Assembly: GCA_038323835.1 (NCBI GenBank)
Contig: JBBQHI010000046.1
Coordinates: 1-28,655 of the forward strand
Origin: JACVRW01 sp038323835
GTDB taxonomy: Bacteria > Actinomycetota > Thermoleophilia > Solirubrobacterales > Thermoleophilaceae
Length of the DNA: 28,655 nt
Direction of reading: 5' to 3'
Made by a program: the position numbers and the translations under genes. Below are positions 1-7,067 of this stretch, one piece after another. The notes below the pieces were generated by a model. That model saw nothing but the letters and a program-made list of their open reading frames with translations. It had not been told where the DNA came from and searched no databases. The number at the start of each line of letters is the position of its first letter. The first letter of the stretch is position 1.

Positions 1-2096
1 CTTCCCCCGGGCGGGGGGACCCCGGGGGGCGCCGGGGGCTTGGGCGCCACCGGGGGCTCCGGCGGTTGGGGTGGGTTGGGCGGGTGGGGTGGAGGGGGCG
101 GGTTCGGCGGGTCGGGCGGGTTCGGAGGATCCGGAGGCAGCGGGGGCAACGGAGGCAGGGTCGAGCAATTGCCCGGCGCGGCGCCGCCGGCGCGCAGCTT
201 CACGAACTTGGCGACGGAGGGCACGCCGCGGTCGTTCAGCAGGAAGAGCATGTAGTAGCCGGGGGGCGCGGCGTTGACGTTCGGCGGGGCGGCGAGGTCC
301 ACGCACTCCGTGCGCCGGGTCAGCGCCAGCGGGATCACGCGTTGGTTCATGTCCACCGCGTGAGTCACCGACCCGGGCGCCACGAGCACCGCCTTGGTCA
401 CGTTGGCGTCGCGAGTCTGGACGCCGAAGCCCGAGCCCACCCGGATCTCCGATGGAGCCGACGCGATGGTGGGCCGCGAGCCCTTGAAGAGGTAGGGAGG
501 CTCGTAGATCTCGGCGGTGTCGCTGGCGCCGGCGCCGGTGCCGGTCACGCCGCCCGCGGCGTGCCATTCGTCACCGGCGGACATCACCCGGCCGTCCGGC
601 AGTAGCAGCGCGGTGGAGTGGTAGGCGCGGTTCTCGGCCTGCGCCGGCCCGAGGCGCCAGGCGCCGGTCAGCGGGTTCCAGAGCTCCACCTGCTTCTGGT
701 CCTCATCGGCCGCGTGGAGCGGCGATCCGTAGCTGTTGTCGCGGCCCACGCCGCCGCCCACCTCGACCATCGAGCCGTCGGGCAGCAGCACGGTGTTCGC
801 GTGCCCGCGGCCGATGTTCATCGGAGAAGCGAACGTCCAGCCCGCGGAGGGATTGGCCTCGTCGTAGACCTCGGTGGTGTTGGAGGAGGGAAGCAGCTCG
901 GCCGCGGTGCTGCCGCCGAGCGCCATGATCTTCGTCGAGCCGCCGGTGCCGGCGGGCAGGGGCACCGCCGTGCCCCAGATGCGGCGCTGGTTCATGCTCG
1001 GCGCCTTGGTCCACTCGAAGCTCGAGGCGCCGGGCGAGTCCATGAACCAGGTCTGATGCGCCTGCGGCCCCACGACGAACGCACGACCCGAGGGCATCGC
1101 GAACATGTGCGGGTAGTAGCCGCCGGTGGGCGGGGCGTCGACGCCCGGGGTCTCGCTCGTCTTGCCGATCAGGCTGATCGCACCCACCCCACCGATGGTG
1201 GCCGGCGGAGTGAACAGCTCCACGTCCTCGTCCATGACGTTGGTGCCGGTCTCGTCCAGCCCGCTCGTGATCGGGATGCGGCCGTCGGCCATGCGCACCC
1301 CGGTCGGGTACCAGCGGCCGTGCGCCATCTCCGGCTGCTCGCGCCAGGTCTCGGTGAACGGGTTGAACGTGTAGACCTTGTTCAGGCCCTTCCAGCCCGT
1401 GGGACCGCTCTCGAAGTCGAGGTTCCCGCCGAACACCACCAGCTCGCCGTCGGCGGTGAAGGTGTGCCCCGCGCACCAGATGTTGGCTGGCTTCATCACG
1501 CCGTCCTTGGGGTCTAGCGCGAGCGGCGGGTCCTTGCGGGTGATCGCGCCAGTGGCCGGATCCCAGAGGTAGGCCTCGGCGGAGTTCTTCCACTCCGGCA
1601 CCAGCGGGTAGGAGAAGAACATCACCTTGCCGGTGGGGAGCAGTGCGGCGTGGATCGCGACGATCGGGAGGGTCTTGGTGGCGCCGAAATTCCAGCGCCC
1701 GATCTCCGCGGGCGTGCCCGCCGCGGCCGCGGCGGCGGTGGCCGCCTGCTGGGCACGGGCGACCCCCGCGGGGTCGGGCTTCGGCGGGTTCAGGCGGAGC
1801 TCGCGCCTCATCTTCGCGTGCTCGCGCGCGTGCTCGGGGCCGAGCGTGGCCGACTCGAAGGCGCGCGGCTCCGGCTCGCTCATGCCGGTCACGCCGGTCT
1901 GCCGGCTATGGGTGTGGGGCGCCACCGGAGCGGCGGCGGCCTCCAGTGACCGGAGGCCCGGTCCCGCCGGAGCCGCCGCGGTGGACGGGCCGGAACGGAG
2001 GAGCGCCGCGCCGAGCCCGGCGCCGAGGCACGCCATGGCAACCAGTCCCGCGAGCGCCAACCGGGATCGAAGAAGTGTTCTCGTCAGCTTGCCCAT
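1..2096 (-). CDS. Secreted radical copper oxidase-like protein (galactose/glyoxal oxidase family), 3' end cut by window
   Basis: This frame is open from an ATG at 2096 to the left window edge, at least 698 codons, with no stop, so the C-terminus is missing. A GGGGAGG ribosome site lies about 8 bases upstream. Residues 1-42 look like a signal peptide or membrane anchor. Kelch-type propeller sequence follows (about 140-520), then an E-set (DUF1929) domain (about 520-640) with a THAVD motif and PPGYYMLF. All four residues of the galactose-oxidase cofactor site appear to be present: C208 (WCAG), Y263 (RWYPT), Y492-H493 (AYHS) and H579 (VTHAVD). By family knowledge such enzymes oxidise alcohols or aldehydes to aldehydes or acids and make hydrogen peroxide, with a Cys-Tyr radical and one copper. 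The last 55 or so visible residues are a Pro/Asn/Asp repeat, perhaps a wall-spanning linker. The assignment to this family is firm; the substrate is unknown. Confidence 0.9.
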   Translation of the reverse strand, partial: MGKLTRTLLRSRLALAGLVAMACLGAGLGAALLRSGPSTAAAPAGPGLRSLEAAAAPVAPHTHSRQTGVTGMSEPEPRAFESATLGPEHAREHAKMRRELRLNPPKPDPAGVARAQQAATAAAAAAGTPAEIGRWNFGATKTLPIVAIHAALLPTGKVMFFSYPLVPEWKNSAEAYLWDPATGAITRKDPPLALDPKDGVMKPANIWCAGHTFTADGELVVFGGNLDFESGPTGWKGLNKVYTFNPFTETWREQPEMAHGRWYPTGVRMADGRIPITSGLDETGTNVMDEDVELFTPPATIGGVGAISLIGKTSETPGVDAPPTGGYYPHMFAMPSGRAFVVGPQAHQTWFMDSPGASSFEWTKAPSMNQRRIWGTAVPLPAGTGGSTKIMALGGSTAAELLPSSNTTEVYDEANPSAGWTFASPMNIGRGHANTVLLPDGSMVEVGGGVGRDNSYGSPLHAADEDQKQVELWNPLTGAWRLGPAQAENRAYHSTALLLPDGRVMSAGDEWHAAGGVTGTGAGASDTAEIYEPPYLFKGSRPTIASAPSEIRVGSGFGVQTRDANVTKAVLVAPGSVTHAVDMNQRVIPLALTRRTECVDLAAPPNVNAAPPGYYMLFLLNDRGVPSVAKFVKLRAGGAAPGNCSTLPPLPPLPPDPPNPPDPPNPPPPPHPPNPPQPPEPPVAPKPPAPPGVPPPGG

Positions 2097-2142
2097 TGGT
2101 CCTACCTCCCCGCCACGGCCGACCGAGCCCAGCGCGTGGGGG

Positions 2143-2154
2143 GTGAGATCTCAC
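2143..2154. promoter_or_regulatory. Perfect 12-bp palindrome between divergent genes
   Basis: GTGAGATCTCAC is a perfect dyad in the 121-bp gap between the copper oxidase gene (start 2096, minus) and the DUF5069-cupin gene (start 2218, plus). Its position suits an operator for one or both genes. No regulator is encoded next to it, so function is inferred only from symmetry and location. Confidence 0.35.
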
Positions 2155-2201
2155 GGTAGAACCGATTCCCCAAAAGCGCCAGTGCGGGGCCGCGGCGCCA
2201 C

Positions 2202-2207
2202 TACTGT
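2202..2207 (+). promoter_or_regulatory. Possible -10 box for the DUF5069-cupin gene
   Basis: TACTGT fits the actinobacterial TANNNT -10 pattern and ends 10 bases before the ATG at 2218. Transcription would then start about 4 bases before the ATG, giving an almost leaderless mRNA, which fits the lack of a Shine-Dalgarno sequence. I see no convincing -35 box. Confidence 0.3.
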
Positions 2208-2217
2208 TTCCGCTTCG

Positions 2218-2865
2218 ATGGACCTCACCCGCGAGCAGCCGCGCCCGATGCAGTGCACGCTGGGCGGCTACGTTTGGCTGCCGAGGATGATCGACAAGGG
2301 GCGGGCCAAGCTGGCCGGCACGCTTGGCGATGTGGTCCATCCCTGTCCCGTCGACCACACGTGTCTCGCCCGGCTTCGCATGAGCCCCGACGTTTTCCTC
2401 TCGATCCTCGCCGAATCAGCCACCGACGAGGACGTGCTCGCGGGACTCCGGGCGCACGGCATACCGCCGGCCGATGAGGCTCGCTTCGATCCGATTGCGG
2501 TCGAGGACGAGCTTCAGGAATGCGGCTTCGGCGTGACAGCGGTCAGGGTGGACGAGCTCCCCTTCAGCAACGTTGCCCACGAGCTCGTGGGCGCTGAGCA
2601 CGGCGGCAGCGTCACGCTGGTGCTCGTGAACGCTCCACCCGGCGCCGGGCCGCGAATGCACAGGCACCCCTACGAGGAGATCCTGATCGCTCAGGACGGG
2701 GAGGCCACCTTCCGGCTTGGCCTCGCCGAGAGGATCGTCCGGGCCGGCGAGATCGTGATCGTCGCGGCCGGCCAGGCACACGCATTCACCAACACGGGGA
2801 CCGGCCCCCTGCGTCAGATCGACATCCACGTGAGCCCCCACTTCGATACCGAGTGGCTCGAGTAG
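2218..2865 (+). CDS. DUF5069-cupin fusion protein
   Basis: This 215-residue protein has two parts. Residues 12-95 resemble DUF5069 (LGGYVWLPRMIDKGRAK, then CPVDH and a helical section), a small domain of unknown role. Residues 120-210 are a cupin_2 barrel: motif 1 has H148 and H150 followed by E153/E154 (GPRMHRHPYEE), and motif 2 has H188 (AGQAHAF). Three His and a Glu could bind a metal. The frame stays open upstream to 1627, but that part is antisense to the copper oxidase gene, and the DUF5069 homology begins just after the ATG at 2218, so I place the start there. No ribosome site is visible. A role as a small-molecule-binding or enzymatic cupin is inference; no substrate can be named. Confidence 0.85.
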   Translation: MDLTREQPRPMQCTLGGYVWLPRMIDKGRAKLAGTLGDVVHPCPVDHTCLARLRMSPDVFLSILAESATDEDVLAGLRAHGIPPADEARFDPIAVEDELQECGFGVTAVRVDELPFSNVAHELVGAEHGGSVTLVLVNAPPGAGPRMHRHPYEEILIAQDGEATFRLGLAERIVRAGEIVIVAAGQAHAFTNTGTGPLRQIDIHVSPHFDTEWLE

Positions 2866-2878
2866 CCCGGATCCTGAG

Positions 2879-3148
2879 CTAGCGGCCGGTGATCCGCCGT
2901 CGCGGGGATGCCGCGCGGGGGCCGGCGCGCCCGAACGTGGGGTCGCGCCTGACCGCCTCGGCGAGCTGGGACTGCTTGCGCTCGGTGTCGATGCGGTTGG
3001 CCGAGACCGCCGCGGAGTCGGCGCCCTCGATGGGCAGGCGGTCCGCCGCTCGCGTGAGCTGCTTTAGCTCGGCTATCAGGCGGCGGATCTCGCTGCCCCG
3101 AGGGCGGGTGCGCCGGTAACGCTTCGTGGGATCCGCCGTTGTGTCCAT
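2879..3148 (-). CDS. Small basic hypothetical protein
   Basis: This is an 89-residue frame, rich in Arg and Lys, with a likely helical section (residues 18-40, RGSEIRRLIAELKQLTRAAD) and a disordered, Arg/Pro-rich tail. I do not recognise a family. Its ATG at 3148 has no clear Shine-Dalgarno sequence. It ends 13 bases after the convergent DUF5069-cupin gene. The opposite strand holds a 76-codon frame over the same stretch, which I consider the less natural protein. The gene is plausible because it fills an otherwise empty gap, but coding is not proven. Confidence 0.45.
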   Translation of the reverse strand: MDTTADPTKRYRRTRPRGSEIRRLIAELKQLTRAADRLPIEGADSAAVSANRIDTERKQSQLAEAVRRDPTFGRAGPRAASPRRRITGR

Positions 3149-3216
3149 GGCCCAGAGGACACCATCCGACCCTGTGAGCCGGCTGTGACCGCGCTATGGA
3201 CCTCGTAAGAATCCGC

Positions 3217-4278
3217 TCAGGCCATCCATCGCACCGGTACGCCGTGGTACCCCGCGTGCCCGAGCACGCGCCGTTCTCCGCCCGGCCAGAGCGTCACACG
3301 CAGCTCGGCCTCCTCCCCGCCGGGCTCGAGCTCCAGGCGGGCGATCGGCGAGTCCGCCGACGCGCGCGCGCCCGCGTCCGCGATCGCGGCGCCGATCCGG
3401 CCGCGCTCGGCCTCCTCCACGTACTGCATGACGATCGAGTGGAACACCACCCGACACGAGCCCGGCTCGGTGCCGGCCAGCCGTCGCCCCAGCCATTCCA
3501 CCGTGTCGGCCCGCTCCAGCTCCGCGGGCACGCGACCGGCCACGGCGATCGCGCCGTCCAGGTGCTCGAGGCGATCGACCTGGTCGGCCCAGAGGTAGGA
3601 GCGCAGGGTGAGCACTCCGTCATCGGTCGACAGATCGACGGGCCGGGGGTCGCACCCCGCGCGGGCAGCCACCTCCACATGCTCGGGCACCGGGGGCGCG
3701 CCGGAGGCCAGGAAGTCCGTGAAGTCGACCGGCGAGCCGGGGTCACCGAACTCGAGCGCCCCCGAGCGGTAGTGGAACGAGTCCCAGCGCAGATTCAGGC
3801 CGGCGCTCGACCCAAGCTCGAACACGCGCAGCGGCAGCCGGGTCTCCGCAGCCAGCCACAGAAATCCGCACGCCAGCGCTCGCGAGCGCCCCACCTCGTT
3901 GGTCTGAACGGGCCGCTCCACGTGGCCGCGGACCTCCTCCATCAGCTCGCCCACTGTGTCGCGGAAGGCCGGCCACGCCCGCTCGGGATCGCCGTGCCCG
4001 CCGCAGGACGGGTAGGTGGCCGCCAGCTCCGGGGCCCTCCCGGCCAGCGCCAGGCGATGCACGGCGCCCATGAAGCGCAGCTGGAGCATGGACTCGAGCG
4101 GATCGCCCTCACGCCCCGCGAGCGCCTGCGCCACCGGGCCCCCGGCGTCGGCGTCGTCAGCCGAGCGCCGCAGCAGGACGCCGTAGAGAGGAGATCCGAG
4201 GCGGTCGCACCACTCGGCCTGCCACCGCATCCGGGCGGAGAGGGAGCGAACGTCCGTCACGTCAGCCGCGGGCGGCAC
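3217..4278 (-). CDS. DUF2332 family protein (methyltransferase-like)
   Basis: A protein of up to 353 residues matching DUF2332 as I know it: an N-terminal helical region (15-130) with a QLRFMGAVH section, then a Rossmann-like core with ELGSSAGLNLRWD at 154-166, and a C-terminal half ending in RVLGHAGYHGVPVRW. The GSSAGLN loop resembles the glycine-rich loop of class I SAM-dependent methyltransferases, but no substrate is known for the family. Two starts are possible: the ATG at 4278, which overlaps the MerR gene by 17 bases, and a GTG at 4260, one base after the MerR stop. I keep the ATG, with modest confidence. It is the last gene of the carboxyltransferase-BKACE-racemase-MerR run, so it is probably co-transcribed with them. 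Confidence 0.8.
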   Translation of the reverse strand: MPPAADVTDVRSLSARMRWQAEWCDRLGSPLYGVLLRRSADDADAGGPVAQALAGREGDPLESMLQLRFMGAVHRLALAGRAPELAATYPSCGGHGDPERAWPAFRDTVGELMEEVRGHVERPVQTNEVGRSRALACGFLWLAAETRLPLRVFELGSSAGLNLRWDSFHYRSGALEFGDPGSPVDFTDFLASGAPPVPEHVEVAARAGCDPRPVDLSTDDGVLTLRSYLWADQVDRLEHLDGAIAVAGRVPAELERADTVEWLGRRLAGTEPGSCRVVFHSIVMQYVEEAERGRIGAAIADAGARASADSPIARLELEPGGEEAELRVTLWPGGERRVLGHAGYHGVPVRWMA

Positions 4279-4957
4279 GCTGGCTGCGCAGCTCGGCCAC
4301 CAGGAGCTTCTGGTGCAGGGCGGCGATCAGGTCCCGCAGCGGCTCCGCGCCGGCCTCGATCAGCTCGGCCGCGCGATCGGGCTCCATCTCGCCCGCGAGC
4401 CGGTCCATGAGCACCTGCACCTCCTCCTTCACCAGCCGCTCGAGCGCCCGCTTGTAGCGCAGGGTGTCGTACACGGTGAAGCCGATCCGCTCGTCGTAGC
4501 CGCCGGCCCGGAAGCGGCTGATGGCCTCCACGATCTCCACATCCCGGCGAGCGTAGCCGCGCCCGGTGGGCGTGAGCACCTCCAGCTCGCCGAGGCGGTT
4601 GAGCACCCCCTTGGGGATGTCGTAGCGCCGGCGCAGCTCGGCCCCCGACACGCGGCTGCCCTCCCGCTGGCGCGCCTTCTCGAGGATGCGGTCCTCCAGC
4701 TCCACCAGGGCCCCGGCCCGCTCGGGATCGTCCTCCAGCATCGAGCGGATCAGCTTCAGCGGCATGAAGCGCTCCTCCTGAAGCTGCTTGATCAGCCGGA
4801 TCCGCTCCACGAACTCGGGCGGGTAGTAGGCCATGTTGCGCGAGGTCTTGACCGGCTCCGGCAGGAGGCCCTCGCGTAGGTAGTGCTTGATCGTCCCGGC
4901 GCTGACCCCGCTCTGCTCGGCCAGCTGCTTCATCTTCAGGAGCCCGTTCTCGCTCAC
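4262..4957 (-). CDS. MerR-family transcriptional regulator
   Basis: This 231-residue protein starts with a typical MerR winged helix-turn-helix: MKQLAEQSGVSAGTIKHYL at 9-27, wing EGLLPEP, then YYPPEFVERIRLIKQLQ, followed by a helical linker. The C-terminal 130 residues are longer than in metal-sensing MerRs and contain a second, weaker helix-turn-helix-like stretch (about 103-135). No clustered cysteines suggest a metal sensor. By family knowledge it would bind promoter DNA as a dimer and respond to a small ligand, possibly an acyl-CoA; the ligand is inference. The start is GTG at 4957, which overlaps the TGA of the racemase gene (GTGA), so translation is coupled. It is one candidate for binding the 29-bp palindromes at 8672 and 17188. 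Confidence 0.88.
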   Translation of the reverse strand: MSENGLLKMKQLAEQSGVSAGTIKHYLREGLLPEPVKTSRNMAYYPPEFVERIRLIKQLQEERFMPLKLIRSMLEDDPERAGALVELEDRILEKARQREGSRVSGAELRRRYDIPKGVLNRLGELEVLTPTGRGYARRDVEIVEAISRFRAGGYDERIGFTVYDTLRYKRALERLVKEEVQVLMDRLAGEMEPDRAAELIEAGAEPLRDLIAALHQKLLVAELRSQRAARG

Positions 4958-6180
4958 CCCAGGAAGCTCCCGCGGGCACCCTCCCCGGCGGGACCCGCCA
5001 CGGCGCCGGACTCCCTGAGGGCGGCGACCTGTGCCTCGTCGTAGCCGAGCGCCTCGAGCACCTCGGCGGTGTGCTCACCCAGGGCCGGCCCGGGCCCCGC
5101 GGGCGCGCCTGGGGTGCGGGAAAGCTTCACCGGCACGCCCAGCAGCCGCACGCCCTCTGCACCGGGCTGGTCCAGCTCCACCACCATCTCGCGTTCGCGG
5201 ACCAGCTCCGAATCCAGCGCCTCGTCCAGCTCGAGCACGGGCTCGAGGCAGCAGTCGTGGTGGGAGGCGAACTCGCGCCACTCCTCGCGCGTGCGCTCCA
5301 GGAAGATGCGCTCGACCTCCGCGTGCGCGGGCGAGCCCGGAGCCTCGAACTGGCGCTCCACCAGGTCCTCGCGCCCCACCCCGCGGCACCAGGCCTGCCA
5401 GAACTTGGGCTCCAGGGCGCCGAGCGTGACCCACCCGTCGCTGCAGGCGTAGGGGCGGTAACAGATGAGGCTGCCCGCGAGCTCGAGCGTGCCGCGCTTG
5501 GGCACCACGCCCTCGGCGAGGTAGCGCGCGGCCACCAGCGCGAGCCAGGACAGCGCGCCGTCGAACATCGAGATGTCCACGAGCTGGCCCTCGCCCGAGC
5601 TCTCTCGCTCGCGCAGCGCGGCGAGGATGCCGAACGCCGCGGTGAGCGCGCCTCCACCCACGTCGGCGATCTGCCCGGCGGCCTGCACCGGCGGCCCGTC
5701 CGCGTCGCCGCTCAGCCCAAGCAGCCCGGCCAGGCCGAGGTAGTTCATGTCGTGCCCCGAACGCGCCGTGTAGGGACCGTCCTGGCCGTAGCCCGTGATC
5801 GCGCAGTACACGATTCGCGGGTTCTCCTCGCGAAGGCGCTCGTAGCCCACGCCCAGGCGCCCCATCACGCCGGGACGGAAGGACTCCAGGACCACGTCGT
5901 ACTCGCGCACCAGCCGCAGCAGCACCCCGCGCCCGGACTCCTCCTTGAGGTTCAGGCGAATCGATCGCTTGCCCCGGTTCAGGGCCAGGAAGAGCGCCGA
6001 CTTGGCCGACTCGTCCGCCCCCTCGTAATGGGGCGTGGACCAGCGGATGTAGTCGCCCATGCCGGTGTCCTCCACCTTCAGCACCTCGGCGCCGAAGTCG
6101 GCCAGGAGAAGCGAGCAGAAGCCTCCGGGCAGAAGGCGCGACAGGTCGAGCACCCGCACGCCCTCCAGGGCGCCGGTCAA
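4954..6180 (-). CDS. Family III CoA transferase / alpha-methylacyl-CoA racemase-like
   Basis: A 408-residue CaiB/BaiF-type protein. The N-terminus (LEGVRVLDLSRLLPGG) and the large and small domains are full length. The residues matching the racemase triad of mycobacterial MCR are present: H143 (SGHDMNY), D173 (IADVGGG) and E257 (GALEPKF). This favours epimerisation of 2-methyl-branched acyl-CoAs over CoA transfer between acids, though family III transferases share the Asp. The start is TTG at 6180. It has a good GAGGTGG ribosome site about 4 bases upstream and overlaps the BKACE stop (TTGA). The GTGA overlap at the other end couples it to the MerR gene. Its place next to a carboxyltransferase and a beta-keto acid cleavage enzyme suggests a catabolic role for branched acyl-CoAs; the exact substrate is unknown. 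Confidence 0.88.
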   Translation of the reverse strand: MTGALEGVRVLDLSRLLPGGFCSLLLADFGAEVLKVEDTGMGDYIRWSTPHYEGADESAKSALFLALNRGKRSIRLNLKEESGRGVLLRLVREYDVVLESFRPGVMGRLGVGYERLREENPRIVYCAITGYGQDGPYTARSGHDMNYLGLAGLLGLSGDADGPPVQAAGQIADVGGGALTAAFGILAALRERESSGEGQLVDISMFDGALSWLALVAARYLAEGVVPKRGTLELAGSLICYRPYACSDGWVTLGALEPKFWQAWCRGVGREDLVERQFEAPGSPAHAEVERIFLERTREEWREFASHHDCCLEPVLELDEALDSELVREREMVVELDQPGAEGVRLLGVPVKLSRTPGAPAGPGPALGEHTAEVLEALGYDEAQVAALRESGAVAGPAGEGARGSFLG

Positions 6181-7067
6181 GCGGCCACCTCACGAGCGGG
6201 CACGGCCAGCCGCTCGCGCGCCTCGGCCACCGTGGCCGGGCGCCGCCCCACGTCCTCCACGATCCGCCGGGCGCGGGCGATCAGGTCGCCGTTCGACTCC
6301 GCCATCTCCCCCCCGGGCAGGTAGAAGTTGTCCTCCAGCCCGACGCGCAGGTTGCCGCCGAGCGCGGCCGACGCGGCCACCAGCCGCCACTGGTCGCGGC
6401 TGATCCCGATCACGCCCCAGTTGTTGGGACCCTCGGGTCCGCCCGGCACCTGGTCGGCCATGAACGCGAGGTTCCTCGGGGTGGGCCGGATGCCGCCGTT
6501 CACGCCCATCACACACGACACCTGGAGCGGCTCGCTCAGCAGGCCCATGTCGATCAGGGGATCGAGGTTGGCCACGTGACCGGAGTCGAAGCACTCGTGC
6601 TCGGGGCGGATCCCGATGTCGTTCATGGCCTCGAGGAAGGCGATGATCGTGTCGAACGAGTTCTCGAACACGGCCTTGAACACGAAGTCCTTGCGGGAGC
6701 GCGAGTACTTGGCGTAGTTCATCGAGCTCATGTTCAGCGCGGCCACGTCCGGGCGCAGCTCGCGCAGATAGGCGATCCGCTTCTCGATCGGGACGCCGAT
6801 CGCGCCCGTGGAGTAGTTGATGATCACGTCGTCCACCGCGCCGCGGATGGCCTCGGTGATCGCGCGGAAGTCCTCGATCTCGTACGAGGGAACGCCGTCC
6901 GGGGTGCGGGCGTGGATGTGGATCATCGAGCAGCCCTCGTCCACCGCACGCCGGGCCTCCTCGGCGTACTCCTCCGGCGTGTAGGGAATGGCCGGGCACT
7001 GGTCCCGGTTGGCCACCGCACCCGAGATCGAGCACGTGATGATCGCGGGGTCCTCGAAACGGCTCAT
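6177..7067 (-). CDS. Beta-keto acid cleavage enzyme (BKACE, DUF849 family)
   Basis: This 296-residue protein is a full-length BKACE, a TIM barrel that condenses a beta-keto acid with acetyl-CoA and splits it to acetoacetate and a new CoA ester; the type enzyme is 3-keto-5-aminohexanoate cleavage enzyme. The zinc ligands are visible: H50 and H52 (MIHIHAR) and E245 (RVGLEDN). Other family hallmarks are SISGAVAN near the start, NYSTGA at 84-89, FDSGH at 160-164 and NWGVIGIS at 216-223. The ATG at 7067 overlaps the carboxyltransferase stop (ATGA), so the two are translationally coupled. BKACE paralogues differ in the acid they accept, and I cannot tell the substrate from sequence. An open frame continues upstream without a stop, but the ATG at 7067 matches the family N-terminus. 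Confidence 0.93.
   Translation of the reverse strand: MSRFEDPAIITCSISGAVANRDQCPAIPYTPEEYAEEARRAVDEGCSMIHIHARTPDGVPSYEIEDFRAITEAIRGAVDDVIINYSTGAIGVPIEKRIAYLRELRPDVAALNMSSMNYAKYSRSRKDFVFKAVFENSFDTIIAFLEAMNDIGIRPEHECFDSGHVANLDPLIDMGLLSEPLQVSCVMGVNGGIRPTPRNLAFMADQVPGGPEGPNNWGVIGISRDQWRLVAASAALGGNLRVGLEDNFYLPGGEMAESNGDLIARARRIVEDVGRRPATVAEARERLAVPAREVAA

Noticed and set aside
40..277. Glycine-rich plus-strand frames at the left edge
   Set aside because: They are the complement of the proline-rich tail of the copper oxidase gene.
703..1593. Long minus-strand frame inside the copper oxidase gene
   Set aside because: It is an Arg/His-rich shadow of the real frame, which carries the kelch and DUF1929 motifs.
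1627..2217. N-terminal extension of the DUF5069-cupin frame
   Set aside because: It lies antisense to the copper oxidase start and has low-complexity composition; domain homology begins after 2218.
3196..4410. 404-codon plus-strand frame opposite DUF2332
   Set aside because: Its composition is Arg/His/Pro-rich with no recognisable family, while the minus strand encodes a full DUF2332 protein.
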